Positions 1 through 11,534 of a stretch of 64,000 nt of DNA are shown here, piece by piece. Source of the DNA: Norana najaformis. Taxonomy: Eukaryota; Annelida; Clitellata; Crassiclitellata; Hormogastridae. Both the position numbers and the translations under genes were made by a program. The notes beneath the pieces were generated by a model, which made no database searches, had not been told where the DNA came from, and saw nothing but the letters and a program-made list of their open reading frames with translations. Positions within the stretch are counted from its first letter, which is position 1. Every line of letters starts with the position of its first letter. The stretch lies in NCBI GenBank assembly GCA_964023275.1, contig OZ029913.1:45139976-45203975 (forward strand), in the 5' to 3' direction.

Positions 1-50
1 ACGTGTCTTTCGTTGGGCTCTGTAGAAATCTCGGAATTACGATTACAATT
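1..50 (+). repeat. 3' tail of LINE family A
   Basis: These bases carry the terminal motif TTCGTTGGGC..CTGTAGAAATCTCGGAATTACGATTAC, which recurs at the 3' end of longer LINE copies near 8.3, 45.7 and 60.3 kb on the plus strand and 13.8 and 21.1 kb on the minus strand. The coding part lies outside the window. The rest of the stretch to base 742 holds no gene I can see. Confidence 0.7.
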
Positions 51-741
51 AGCATCATTTAGGCAAGCATGTAGCAGAGCCTTCAAGAGTTGAGATTAAG
101 GCTCAGTGAGGCTATGAAAGTTGTTAGAATTATGTATAGCATATTATACACAGTATTGGCAATAGGTGACCTATGTAAAGAAGGTTTTAACTTTCTTCAT
201 TAAGCTGTATACATCACTTAATTCCGGCATGTTTTCCGTAATGATGATTGGACGCTGATACTAAACTGACCACTGCCTTTTTTTTACATATATCCACTGT
301 GACACTGACTATATTATACATTGTAACTGAAATCACAATTTGTATATTCAGACACCAAGGACCAATCAGACCATGTGAAATGAAAAAACACTGCCTGGGT
401 ACAGCCAGAGAGGAATGAACACAGCCATGAAAGAGGGTGACCCACAACGCCAAACAACTTCTCAAGGCGTTCTAAGAGAATGCCGTGGTGGAAAGTGGTG
501 AAGGTCGCAACCGTATCAAAAACGGCGAGGAGAATTATGTGAAAATATTTTTATATGCTTATATGTGTCTACGCATAATACTGTCAACAAATAAATATAA
601 ATGTTTATTTATTTGAGTCACTGGCTAACCCTTGGAAGCATCCTCTATCCAAAAATGTTTTCTGTGTTAAATTGTATAAATAATTTTCCTGTTTTTATTT
701 GTGCTTGGATGCTGCAGTTGGGCTGCAATATTACATAGCAA

Positions 742-916
<175 letters not shown>

Positions 917-2112
917 CCAGTTTCAAATATCTTCTATTTCAGAAAACACAGAACTGTGAGCCTGTGAATCACAATCTCTGTATTTCTTCAGAACCAAAAG
1001 AAGCACAGATGTGGAAACCAGCTTAATCACAGGCACTGCATCAGAAACAAGTCCAGATCCAAATGTCACACAAGTAGTCATGGTGAAGCTTGCGTGCACA
1101 TGCATATAGCAGATATGGTAAAAATTAAATATAGTCAGTGCTTCTTTCAGACGGAACGCTCCGGAACAGCATTCCAGCACGCACCTTTTTTCCGCTGACA
1201 AAAAATAATTTGGTTTTTAATAAAAGAATTGTGGTACTAAGTTATTTTAATTATGTAATATAATGTAACTTATTTTAATTCAATTTCAGTGTTTACAACT
1301 TTACACTGTTTTCCGTGTTTATTAGTTGATAAAAATAATGAAATTTTAGCACAAAATTCCATAATTGCTCAGTTCTGGAACCTTTTTTATAGAAAAAAAC
1401 ACTGAATATAGTAATAGTCTAAAAAACAGTCATTGCTAAAAATATTTCTATACAAAATAATCACATTTTCACAATGCTGAAATCTCAAGACTGAAATGGA
1501 ATATCATGTTAGAAATAACTGCATTTTGAAACAGCTGTCTCTATTGTTTAGATGTAACACTCCAGAAACTACAAAAAAATAACTCCAGTCTTCTCTATGG
1601 CAAACATTATCAAATAAAATTAATAATATGCGATCTCTAGAACAGCAGTACCAGTACTAGCATGGAAATTATCCAAAGCTAAGGCTTTAAAAATATAGGA
1701 CATACATGCAGTACATATCAAAAATGTGTCGTCAAAAGCTGTGCCTTTGAACATACAGAGCAGTAAACCTACAGCACATGCATGCTAATCATATAAAGAC
1801 AACTTTAAGCATTATAATGTATACATGGAATTCATCTACAGCTGTGGTCTTGCTCTTGATTTTCAATTGTTCTAAACTTCGATTATGCCTTTATCAGCAA
1901 TTTCTTGCTAAATCTTGCTGAACTTTAAAAACTGCATTTTGTTTGACTTGATAACATGTATTGTGCTAACGTACATCAAACTGTACCATATTAAAATCTG
2001 AAAACAATTCAATTCCACAATATGCTTATTGAGATTCACTTCAAACTTAATTTTACATGGAGTAATTGTTTTCAGTCACCTGTTTCATTACAATATTCGT
2101 GCATGCATTACG

Positions 2113-2345
2113 CCAGCGTTTCCCAAACTGTGGGTTGATATTGGTGAAATGCAAAAGCTTTCTGTGTGAAGTCTTCAACTCTTCCATCTTTCTTTCGAAG
2201 AACTGGAGGGCTGGTTTTTGAAATCGTGATGCTTCATCTCAACATGCCGACCCAATTTGGGCGCATGCTCTTGTTTGCAAGTGCTTCACAGCAAACAACG
2301 CACTTTCGGCTGTGTATCTTCTTCACCTCCATTCCACGAAAATCC
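2113..2345 (-). pseudogene. hAT/ZBED-like remnant with terminal repeat
   Basis: The left edge reads CAGCGTTTCCCAAACTGTGG, which resembles the ends of Charlie-type hAT elements. The minus strand of 2160-2330 reads like the zinc-finger N-terminus of ZBED5-type transposases (a CVVC pair, then SMRPNW..LRHH). It is short and lacks the rest of the transposase, so it is a decayed or internally deleted element. Family assignment is by eye only. Confidence 0.4.
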
Positions 2346-2378
2346 GAATTTTTAGTAGATGGCAAATTACACAGTAAA

Positions 2379-2505
2379 ATGTAATTGAATTACAAATTAC
2401 TTTTAAAAATGTAATTCAATTACAAATTACTTTAGAATCTTGATCGAAAATACAAATTACAAATTAAATTTCAAAATACTAAAATTACAAATTACTTAGA
2501 GCAAT
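2379..2505. repeat. AATTAC subterminal repeats
   Basis: AATTACAAATTACTT-type units recur about six times in both orientations. They lie just beyond the C-terminal end of the hAT transposase remnant, so they are probably its subterminal repeats. Confidence 0.6.
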
Positions 2506-3167
2506 GGGGTCATAAACTTGAAACAGGAAACATGTGCTCTATTTACACCTTTATTTTGTATTACACTGTTTATTTAATTTGCTTTAAGAAGCAACAGTTG
2601 TTCAAACTGTGTATCTGATAAATGGCATCTGTTTGGCCTACAATCTTGCAAAACTAAAGAGTCTTTCTACGGGTGCAGATGAAGGAAGGGCAGCATTGTT
2701 TTGCACAAATAATTTCTTAACAGTTGGGTAGCAATGAAGAAGCATCAGAAGGTCCTTTTGGTCGTCCTCGAGGTACTGCAAAATTTCTAACTCACTTTTG
2801 TTTCTTGTTGCAGAATTTGTGGCCACTGTATTCTTATCACAGTTAAAACCAAAGAATTCATCATCTTCCTGACCTTTCCCCCCCACCGCTAGTAGGCCTA
2901 TTGTTTTGTTCATTATTGTCGACATTTCTAGATGTTGTTACCAGCATGTCCTGTATTTTTTCGCTGGTCTTCAAACTGTGGAGGTAGCCAACATAATTTG
3001 AAATATGGATGAGTGACTGTAGAAAAGATTGCATTATTTATCTCTGGCCTTAATTCAAGAAAAGTTTGAAAACGTCTGTAAAATCCACGTGTAACAACAA
3101 CAAGAAGAGCGCCACAGTGACGGAAATTGTTTGACTGCAAAGTACTGAATTTTGTTTGTATGGCTGT

Positions 3168-3693
3168 GGCGAACCTTCGCCAATGTAGGCTTAAACTGCG
3201 CTGTAGGCTTAAACTGAGATGTATGCTTAAACTGAGCTGTAGGCTTAAACTGCGCTGTAGGCTTAAACTGCGCTGTAGGCTTAAACTGAGCTGTAGGCTT
3301 AAACTGAGCTGTAGGCTTAACCTCGCTGTAGCTTAGTTAACAGGTATATAAGTGAGCCGTTGTTGTTGTGTTGTGGTTGATTTTGGTTGTGGTTCGGTTG
3401 CTGCTGTTGCTGCCGTTGCTGTGTTGTCGTCGGGGCGCGAACCTAACTGTAAAGTTCTCATGTGACCGAGTTATGACTCGTGGCGAATTGTTTGACTTTC
3501 TTACCGAATTGTGATCTTCGAAGTTAATTAAAGTTGGTTGCTTGAGTTGAGCACCATTAATTTCGAGAAAGTTACTTCGTTGTTCTTCACTTGAGAAGTA
3601 TAAGAAGCCTTCCGCTAGACTTAGGGGGAGCCGAACCTGACGGACTTGCAGAACACTCGTGGACGGAAAAGACAGACCGCCGTTCGCCACATG
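3168..3693. mobile_element. solo LTR inserted in the hAT element
   Basis: The segment starts TGTGGCGAAC and ends with the inverse GTTCGCCACA. It interrupts an otherwise continuous hAT reading frame and is flanked by the 4-bp duplication TGGC. It contains a TATA-like GTATATAAG near 3343 and no internal coding region. This is the structure of a solo LTR left by recombination of an LTR retrotransposon (Ty3/gypsy or BEL-like; family uncertain). It looks whole as an LTR and is younger than the hAT copy. Confidence 0.7.
3184..3332. repeat. 18-bp minisatellite inside the LTR
   Basis: About eight copies of the 18-bp unit TGTAGGCTTAAACTGMGC lie head to tail, with one or two differences between units. 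They sit upstream of the TATA-like box and could be enhancer-type repeats of the LTR. Function is inferred only. Confidence 0.9.
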
Positions 3694-4196
3694 GCTAACA
3701 GAGTTGGTAGAAGTTGTCCATAATAGCAGTTATCCTGACGCTGCAACCTATCCAGACCAGTAGCGATAGGCTTTAGTATCTGGATGTATTCATCCGTGAA
3801 GTTCAATTCAACATCTTTGAAGCATGGTAGTTCTAAAATGCTCATCAGCTGTGGCAGCTTCTCACGAATTTCAGTAAGTGCTTTCAAACTGTCGTACAGA
3901 GAATTCCATCTTGTGGGACATGGAGTTGGTGACTGACGATGGCACAGTTGATCAATCTTCTTTGCACCTTTTGGTCGTGACCAGGAACTCGAGATGGCTG
4001 AACATTTTCCCATACCAGCAGAATGATTAAGTCGTGAAAAAGATGCATTTTTCAATGCAAGGATGGCATCAGTGGTTGCAATTAAACTGAGTGTATGACT
4101 TGCACATCTAAGATGGGAAGGCATCACTATCTGTGGATGCGTATCTTCACATATACGAGTTACAGTATTTTGATATCGTTCTGTGAGCGAAGTCAT

Positions 4197-5450
4197 AGCG
4201 TATACAAATACATATATACGGACGAGGGTGACGTCCGGAGAAGCCCGTTTTCGATACGGTCCCGGTTACGATAAAATATACGGACGAGAGAGACCGCGGA
4301 AAAGACTAATCTGTGCGCTTCCGGCGGGACGACCGAGATAATTACTGTCTGGCTTCGGGCTGACGGCGCCGATCCGAGTGGAGCTAGGGCTCTACCGTAG
4401 ATCGCGAGGCGGCCTGGGCCACGACGGTGGACGTTGAGGTTGGACAGAACCCGGGGGAAAACCCCGTTCGTAAGAAATAAATACAGCTCTGTGTAAAACA
4501 AGTGGGAAATTTGCGGAAGCTACCCCTTTGACCGCGTAAGATAAAAATCTGATCAGTGCGCTGCCGAGAACGTCGCAGCCGTTACGAACCAATCTGTCTG
4601 ATTTCTGACTGGCTCCGCGTTGGTCCAGCAGGGTTTGGGCCCACCTTGTTGGAACGTCGCGAGACGGTCGAGTAAGTTACTATAGTTGGAAGATAGAGGC
4701 AGCGCGAAGCTCGGGAAAATAAGAGTAGACAGGTCTGTGTGAACCCGGGGTAGCATTTGCCGTACGAGAAAACCCGTGCCGTATAGAAAACTGGTCCGTG
4801 CGCTCCTGAGGAGGTCGCAACCGAAACAAACCAATCGGTCTGATTTCTGACTGTCTCCGCGTTGGTCCGGCAGGGTTTGGGCCCACCTTTTTGGAATGTC
4901 GCGAGACGGTCGAGTAAGTCACGATAGTTGGAAGATAACAGGTTGTGCGAAACTCGGGTAAAGTTGCGACCGCGGTTCTCCCGGACGAAATTCAGATAGC
5001 GGGGATACGGGAAGACCCGCGGATCATAACGCAGACCAAGTAAAGCGCCAGCACGTAAGAGACCGGAAACTAACGCAGACCAAGCAAAGTCCCGGTACGT
5101 AAGAGACCGGAAACTAACGCAGACCAAGAAAATACCCGGTACATCATAGTCCGGGTCGGTTCCCCGATAACACCGGAGTCGACACGGCAAGATACCGACT
5201 CCTCTATATGCTTGTCGCCACACACTGATCAGAAGACTGACTGAAGTGCGGGGAAGGGCCCCTCATGCGTAGGTCGGTACGAAGGTTGGTGTGTTTTACA
5301 GAAGGTTAGAGAGGGGACCTTCTCTTGAGTGTTCCATAGGGGTATCCTATCCCCTGAAGCACTGTTGGTCGATAATTGCCAACAGAGACCTGGTAAGGAA
5401 ATTTACTCCGGAAGTCCACGGAGATGGAGTGAGAGACAGATAGTGATAAC
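4197..5450. repeat. complex tandem array, possible LTR-element leader
   Basis: Two units of about 241 bp are clearly related: 4590-4700 matches 4832-4937, sharing TTTGGGCCCACCTT and GTCGCGAGACGGTCGAGTAAG. Downstream, 5031-5160 has three units of about 43 bp built on AACGCAGACCAAG and GTAAGAGACCGGAAACT. GC content is higher than in the flanks. The array precedes an ORF at 5457 and could be the leader of an LTR element, but I could not define paired LTRs. Confidence 0.6.
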
Positions 5451-5456
5451 GGGAAG

Positions 5457-5947
5457 ATGTCTCGCCCAATATCTATGTGCCTAGGGCGGAAAGACACGGA
5501 GGATCGTCGTAAGACTTCCCTGTTCCCGGAACCGAGAAAGCGACTGGTGTCTCAGAATATTGGCGGTAGCGGGCGAGTTACAAGATGTAAAATGGTGGTT
5601 ACGAGAAAGTCCTCACACAAAAAGGGAACTACTATTGCCGGTAAAGGAACGAACCCTGTTCTGAGTAAAGTCCATCCTCAGGACGTTGCCCATCCGTCGA
5701 CCGCGGAAGAGGCAAAGTCGGATTCCGAGACCGAGACTTACAGTGTTGATTCACTTAAGGAAGAGGTCCATCCTAGGCCTTCCTTGGAAAGAACAGACAC
5801 TATTCGAAGAGATGATATGGAGAGGCCATTTTACAGTGAAAAGACAAGGGGCAGTGAGGCGGGTGGCTCTGAGCGTAGATCTGGGCTGGAGTACCCCACC
5901 CCATGGACAGTTAGCCCGACCGAGAACGCCACATCTGTACTTTATTC
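5457..5947 (+). CDS. unrecognised ORF fragment, possibly gag-like
   Basis: An open frame of about 160 codons encodes a hydrophilic, basic then acidic protein rich in Arg, Lys, Ser and Glu. It contains a KMVVTRKSSHKKGT basic patch and a SDSETETYSVDSLKEEV acidic stretch. I recognise no domain. It follows the GC-rich tandem array and is cut off by a LINE fragment at about 5935. A gag-like start of a fossil LTR element is possible but unproven. Confidence 0.25.
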
Positions 5948-5990
5948 GTTCAGGTATTTTAAGCCAGCGAAGTGATTTGAGAGCAGGCAG
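5935..5990 (-). repeat. LINE family A fragment
   Basis: About 55 bp match the reverse-transcriptase C-terminal region of family A at 14380-14440 (encoding the KIPERI motif) on the minus strand. Bases 5991-7125 show no recognisable gene. Confidence 0.65.
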
Positions 5991-7125
5991 GGTAAAAGCA
6001 AAGCAGGCAGTTGCCTGGAGCGCCATAATTTAGGGGCGCCATTTTCCCTAAATAGTTGTATTTTATGTTTTTATGTTATTCAATCATTCTTTCAATGCTT
6101 TTTCATTTGAATTCAAAAATTTTCTTGATCACAATCTGGCCTTGACATAGGGCTGTTTAATCACTAATAAAATTGTGACTTGCTCAAGGCCCCTACACAG
6201 TAACCGCCTACCACGTTTGTACAGCATGACTCGCGAATTGCGAGACGAAAAAGGAGAGGTGGCCGGTGTTGCACTCGGCCTGTGCCGGTGTTAGATGTCT
6301 GGTCAAGGCTATGGGACGGCCTGACTGGGCAACTGCTGGAGATGAATCCGATGCCAGAGCAGCCAGATTCCTTGTAGCCTACATCGGGACTGGTCTCTGT
6401 CGGCGCACTGATGGAATAAAACTGTGTGGCACGAGAAAAACAAAAAACACGTCCACCAGAGTAAAACACGAGACTGACTGCGAGAAATACGCTAGTTTTT
6501 CGTATCTTTTCTATATTGTTTTTTTTTCAGACGTCGTATTGCCAAATTTGATTTTCTTTCAAATGTAGTTTAGTCTTTAGTTTTAAATAGGGTGCTCTTA
6601 ATTTGTGAAAATCTTAATTTAAGATCATAATGTCGATAACTTAACAAATTTTTTAGTTTTATAGTTATGCTAATGTTAAGTAAGTAAAATAATTAGAAAT
6701 AATGCCAAAACCCATGAAGCGTCAGAAATTATCGGGGCACAATCTCGTAAAGAGAAATTGCAAACAGGAGTTAGTATTAAAAAGCAGAAGGGTAGGTAAA
6801 ACGCTTATTCCTAGAAATTTATGTTAATTTATCACTTTCCATTATCGATGGAAGCAGTTCAAAATGATTTCTTTTTACATTAACAAACAATTTAAAAACA
6901 GGTCTATTTGAGCAGATCTTATTATTTTGCAAGGGTTAAAAGTAATAGGCCTAAGTCAGGTATCGGTCTTCAGATTTACAGTGTTTTGGATGGCGTAATT
7001 AAAAACTAGAAAATCTGAGCAGTTCCATACAGTTTCGCTAGGAGGCACCACAATGTGAAGTGATCAACAGCTCTGTTGCCACAGTGAGGTGGATAAGGTC
7101 CAAAAAAGCAGTGAATTGTTCAACA

Positions 7126-7540
7126 AATGCATACAAGTATGAAACTTGGCACTTATACTGAAAACAACATGCTGAATCCATATTTAAAGGGATGGAGCTA
7201 TTAATATGGCGACACCTTCCTTTAAAATTGGGTCAAAGTACACAACTGTAAAATATAAACAAATGCGCATTTCCGGCATGATAATGGTAAAAGAGAATAT
7301 AGTTTGGAATATACATATCCGAGAACACTTGCTCAATCCAAAAGTAAAGCGATACAGTAATTGTTTGACACCAACACTTAAAAATGAAGTCAAAATAAAC
7401 AACTGCAAAATAGAAGCAAATGTGTATTTCAGGCATGATAATGGTCTCAGGAGAATATAGTTTGGTACATATATCCTGATATGCTGAATCAAAATTAAAG
7501 CGATGCAGCACTTTATACGGCACCATCATCCTCAAAAATT
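7126..7540. repeat. about 170-bp tandem repeat, 2-3 units
   Basis: CAGGCATGATAATGGT followed by GAGAATATAGTTTGG recurs at about 7276-7308 and 7431-7463. Both occurrences have matching flanks (ACAACTG..AAAATA..CAAATG before, and ATACATATCC-like after). Opposing ORFs across it are shadows of the repeat. Confidence 0.75.
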
Positions 7541-7578
7541 ACACAAGGGCAAAATTTAAAAAAAAACAGAAATCTACC

Positions 7579-8312
7579 ATTGCCACATCCAGAGTCCATG
7601 CAAAACTTGACTACTGCAATTCACTTTTCCTCAATATTGACACAACCCAGATAAACCGCCTTCAAGCTATCCAGAATGCTCTCGCTCATGCTGTCACCAA
7701 AATCCCCAAACCATCACATCACCCCTGTTCTCAAATCACTGCACTGTCTTAAAATACCTGAACGAATCGAGTACAAAGTCTTATCCCTCACCTACAACAC
7801 ACTTCAATCCTCCCAACCCTCCTATCTTCGTCAATTATTTACTATCCAACCACTCCGTTCAACCCGCTCCTCATCTGTCCTAACACTTCTTCGCCCTCCC
7901 GTCACCTCATCCTTAAAATTTGGAAATCGCTCGATAGCCATAGCTGCACCACTCCTTTGGAATAAACTCCCGCCAGAATTGCGACAGTTGTCTGGTCAAT
8001 CATACGAACTCACCAACACTTCACCTCTTTCAGTTTCTGAGCAGGTCTTTCACTCAAGACTGAAAACCTTCTTTTCCAAAAATCTTACCCTGATTCTTCC
8101 TCTTCCCCTTATCTCTCTTCTCGCTTCAATTTCAAACACCATTCCACCGTAGCCGTCTGACTGTTTGACTTCTGGCTCTTGACCTGGAACCGAACCCTTT
8201 TGCCTATCGATTTTGTTTTGACTGAGCGCCTGTGAATAAAGTGATTCCCGTGACTTAGCTTTCGTTGGGCGCTGTAGAAATCTCGAGATTACGATTACGA
8301 TTAATTAATAAT
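7579..8312 (+). mobile_element. LINE family A, 5'-truncated copy
   Basis: This is the C-terminal end of a non-LTR retrotransposon ORF2. KLDYCNSLFLNI is followed by the HITPVLKSLHCLKIPERIEYK region and APLLWNKLPPELRQL, then a 3' UTR ending in CTGTAGAAATCTCGAGATTACGATTACGATT. The domain pattern is that of CR1/L2/Rex1-type elements. The frame is broken. This copy is 5'-truncated, as is usual for LINEs. Confidence 0.85.
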
Positions 8313-8382
8313 TACTTAGCTCGGTGGATTAAGCATAACAGTGATGACGCACATAATAAAGACATCACTGCAATTGTTGTTC

Positions 8383-8416
8383 CGATGACGTCATCGCAAC
8401 ATAGATGACGTCATCT
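8383..8416. promoter_or_regulatory. twin TGACGTCA palindromes
   Basis: Two perfect 14-bp palindromes, CGATGACGTCATCG and AGATGACGTCATCT, are centred exactly 20 bp apart. Each contains the CRE/ATF consensus TGACGTCA. No gene start is visible nearby, so a regulatory role is only possible. Bases 8420-8900 hold a degenerate repeat (ATGTAAGAACTGTT twice, about 105 bp apart) and no gene. Confidence 0.4.
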
Positions 8417-8924
8417 TTGGCCCTATTGTTTCCTGCCTTTTGGAAACGAAGTCCATTTTGAAAATCGACTTGGAAGAGATGAGTTATTTCAAACAGAAAA
8501 TTGTCGAAAATCATCGAACGGAAAGAAGCAGAAATCCAAAGTTCGATGTAAGAACTGTTCCCCTTGAAGACACAAATTGACCATAAATCCGATGATCAAA
8601 ACAAATTTGTCATTTCGAACAGATGATCACTGAAATCCGAAGTTAAATGTAAGAACTGTTTAACTTGATGGCATAATTGATCGACAATTTACATACGAAT
8701 TTATCGGTAGATTTAAAAATCTAATCAAATCTGGAAACTATTCTAGTGCCGTACGTTGTAATGCACAAGGCGTCAGTCGATTGCCCCTTAAGCAAAACAG
8801 CACATTCCAAAGCACAGTCCATTGGAACCAGTTGAGATCTCAGAGACGTCAAGAAGCCTAATTGCTAATTAGCCTTTATTTGTAATCTGACAAAAGTCAT
8901 ACCAAGTAAGTAAGTAAGTAAGTA

Positions 8925-8978
8925 ATGCATTTGTTAACACGCCATATGTCCATCGACTGAGCGAGGAATCGTAGGCGT
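8925..8978 (-). repeat. Polinton-like integrase fragment, second copy
   Basis: About 50 bp (CATTTGTTAACACGCCATA.. to ..GAGCGAGGAATCG) are nearly identical to 58757-58806 in the decayed Polinton-like region. It is a short fossil of the same element family. Bases 8979-9617 show no gene. Confidence 0.6.
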
Positions 8979-9617
8979 TGGTGAGTCAGAGCGGTGAGAC
9001 AACAAAAGACGTTTCATTGTCTGTTTCCTGATGAGATGAAGTTGGTTGTCCTCCACGAGTAGATCGATTGTAGCCCTTGCTTTCCCGTTTTTAATTTGTC
9101 ATTCTGCAGTTACAGGATTTGGAGCTTCCTTGTCTATCGTTTCCCATAAGTCCTCTTTAGTTAATTAAAGTTCCAACTTAAATTTCCAGGTCTGGTAGTT
9201 TTGATTATTCGGCTTTGCGATCTTACTTTGACCTTTATCCGCCATTTTGCCTTTGGCTGTTTATGTTTCTTTATGCCGCGTGGGGAAGTTTAGTTTTTTC
9301 GATCGCCAAACGTCACTTTGCTAGTAAATCCGCTTATTTACACATTCAGCGTGTTCTGAACTTTACAGGGCTTGACTGAGTAATGACTGGGTGTGTGGAC
9401 CCATAACCAGAGAAAGTTAATCGGCGAATATACAAACGAAGTTCAATTATTTTCTTTAAGATAATCAAAATCAAAAATCCGTACTGTCTTCTTCCGCCAT
9501 AGTCAAACAAACTATATATCACTGTAAGAGCACACACCCCTGCCCTCTAACGAACAAACTAAAGTCCATTACTGCTACTACCATCTACTGAATAACAGTG
9601 CAGTGATAGTCGATATA

Positions 9618-10201
9618 CAGGGTGGGCCAAAAAAAGTGAGAACATCTTGTAGCATACGAGTTATTTAAAAATATAATTCAATTAATTACATTGTTTCATG
9701 TAATTTTGTTTGCCAAGTATTTAGCTAATCAGAAATCATGTTCAATGTGTCCTCCTTGCTTCTCAACGAGTTTTTCTAAGCGTCGACGCCACTCGTTTAT
9801 GCTGCTGTCAATAAAGCGCTGCCCCAGAATTCTCCATTCTTCGATTATTGCCAACTTGAGCTGCTCAACTGTGGTAAATTTTCGCCGAAGGTAGACTTTT
9901 TCTTGCAAAGCACCCCATATGGCATAATCTACTGGGTTTAAATCAGGACTGTTCGGTGGCCACATGTCTGGCTCGATGAAGTTAACATTCTCCTGACGAA
10001 GAAAGTTGATCGTATTTCTGGCTGTGCACGTGAGATGGAGCTCCGTCTTGCTGTAATGTCCAGTTATGGCGACCACATATAGCTAAATAGGTAAGTAAGT
10101 AAATGAGTAAACAATTTAAGCTATTATGGATACAGTTAAACAAATTTTGATGTAATTATATTACTTTTTACGCGATGTTCTCACTTTTTTGACCCACCCT
10201 G
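9618..10201 (-). mobile_element. deleted Tc1/mariner-type transposon
   Basis: The 584-bp element is bounded by TA and by inverted repeats of about 28 bp, beginning CAGGGTGGGCCAAAAAAAGTG on the left and the inverse of CAGGGTGGGTCAAAAAAGTG on the right. Inside, the minus strand (9729-10076) keeps only the C-terminal part of a transposase, with WPPNSPDLNPVDYAIWGALQ containing the late catalytic region. The N-terminal DNA-binding part is absent, so this is an internally deleted, non-autonomous copy. Confidence 0.9.
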
Positions 10202-10427
10202 TAATGTTTAACAGTTCTATAGTCTAGCTATTAAACTTATACGCTGGCCTGCCTACAGAACAAGTATGTTGTTCTCAGCTTAGTTCAACAAATACAAACG
10301 CGAATTAAAGGGAGGATCGCTACAGTGATCACATAAAAGACAATGACAATCTATGTTCTAAAGACCCAAACATTCAATTGTGTACAGTAGGCGTATTGAG
10401 TTTCAACACTGGAGTTGAACAGACCCG

Positions 10428-10430
<3 letters not shown>

Positions 10431-10466
<36 letters not shown>
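10431..10466. repeat. (CT)n microsatellite
   Basis: About 18 CT units. The Ser/Leu-rich reading frames through it are artefacts. Confidence 0.95.
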
Positions 10467-10469
<3 letters not shown>

Positions 10470-10491
10470 CCCCCGCATCCTGTGTTATATA

Positions 10492-10657
10492 CAGTGGCGG
10501 CTCCAGGATTACTTGCGTGGGGATCAAGAGCATTTCCAAAGGGACCACAATCTGGCAGTCCACCATGCACGGGTCTGGTCTGAGGGGTTCCGGCATATAA
10601 CCAACAGGGGCGCGGAGGGGCCAACAACCCCCACGCCTATAGCTAAATCCGCCACTG
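10492..10657. mobile_element. hAT-type MITE
   Basis: The 166-bp element starts CAGTGGCGG, ends with the inverse CCGCCACTG, and is flanked by a perfect 8-bp target duplication GTTATATA (10484-10491 and 10658-10665). It has no coding capacity. The 8-bp duplication and CAGTG ends are typical of hAT elements. Confidence 0.92.
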
Positions 10658-10898
10658 GTTATATATTTAAGTTTGTCGGCCACCGCTGTATAATTAGCCC
10701 CCTCTCTCTCCTCTCTACCAGACCACTCTTTCCATTCTCTTCCTCTCTAACCTGCAGGATAAAATTTTATGGGCGTCAGATCAAAACTGCATCCCTCTCT
10801 GGATTAATAAAGAAGAAAATCTTATCTTTCAGCGACCAAATTTACGCCTGCTATAGCTTTCAGGCCCAAAACATCAAGATCTCGTATAAGAGATGAAG

Positions 10899-10977
10899 CC
10901 CTAGGCAGTCGCCTCGCTGACCTTTCCCAAAGGCCTGAGCCGTCCTTTGGGGAAGGTCAGCGAAGTAAAGGCATAGG
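10899..10977. other. imperfect palindrome with a 19-bp stem
   Basis: CGCTGACCTTTCCCAAAGG (10915-10933) pairs with CCTTTGGGGAAGGTCAGCG (10944-10962) over 19 positions with one mismatch and a 10-nt loop. Weaker pairing extends outward. No gene is seen from here to 11534. It may be the core of a fold-back element. Confidence 0.6.
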
Positions 10978-11534
10978 TAGTGACACTGAGTCAAGAAGTC
11001 GTGGAATATTTGGAAAATTTAGAATATTTGTAAGGGGTAATATCCAATTTTCGTATTTTTCATCACTTTGTGCGTATTGCTTGCCTTTATAAAAAGTAAA
11101 ATAAAATGAAGCGACATCAACTAAGCGGAACTCAGTTTAGGAAATTGAGAATGAAGTAGCCGCTTGCATCAATTTCGGTAAAGTTCTCAAAGACTAATTG
11201 CCGCCACCGGTGCTTAACAAGTTTTGAGTTTTTAGTTGGTCTCATAATGTTCTGTCATCAGCTAACGTTCAACACACGAGATTCTTTCTGTTTTCTGTTA
11301 AAATTCAAAATTTCTATTCGGGTAGGGCAATAGCATTCACTCGCTCCGGACACCAAAATGAGTCGCTACTCCACTGTCTGCATTCATTTTGCTTTTCGTG
11401 TAGGTTTATAATAGGCAATGATAGAGTTGCCATAAAATCCCACGTAACACTTATTGTTACTCCTTGGCTAAACACGTCAAGTTCTGGCTTGTTATTATTT
11501 GTTTCCTCAGATAGGCCCCTAGATATGAAAGCGT

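Larger units (their letters stand above)
2574..4196 (-). pseudogene. hAT-family transposase, broken
   Basis: The minus strand encodes hAT transposase segments in order. At 3694-4196 there is the RNase-H-like region (SHLRCASHTLSL, then CPTRWNSLYDSL and ILKPIATGLDRLQ). At 2928-3167 there is a middle part (CGALLVVVTRGFYRRF, then THPYFKL). At 2574-2925 there is the C-terminal dimerisation domain (SSAPVERLFSFARL), whose last residues (LSDTQFEQLLLLKAN) lie in a shifted frame. A solo LTR at 3168-3693 splits the gene. The N-terminal BED region is missing because different repetitive DNA starts at 4197. It is a dead DNA transposon. Confidence 0.85.

Noticed and set aside
3127-3336. ORF with repeated RLKLRC units
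   Set aside because: Translation of the 18-bp minisatellite inside the solo LTR.
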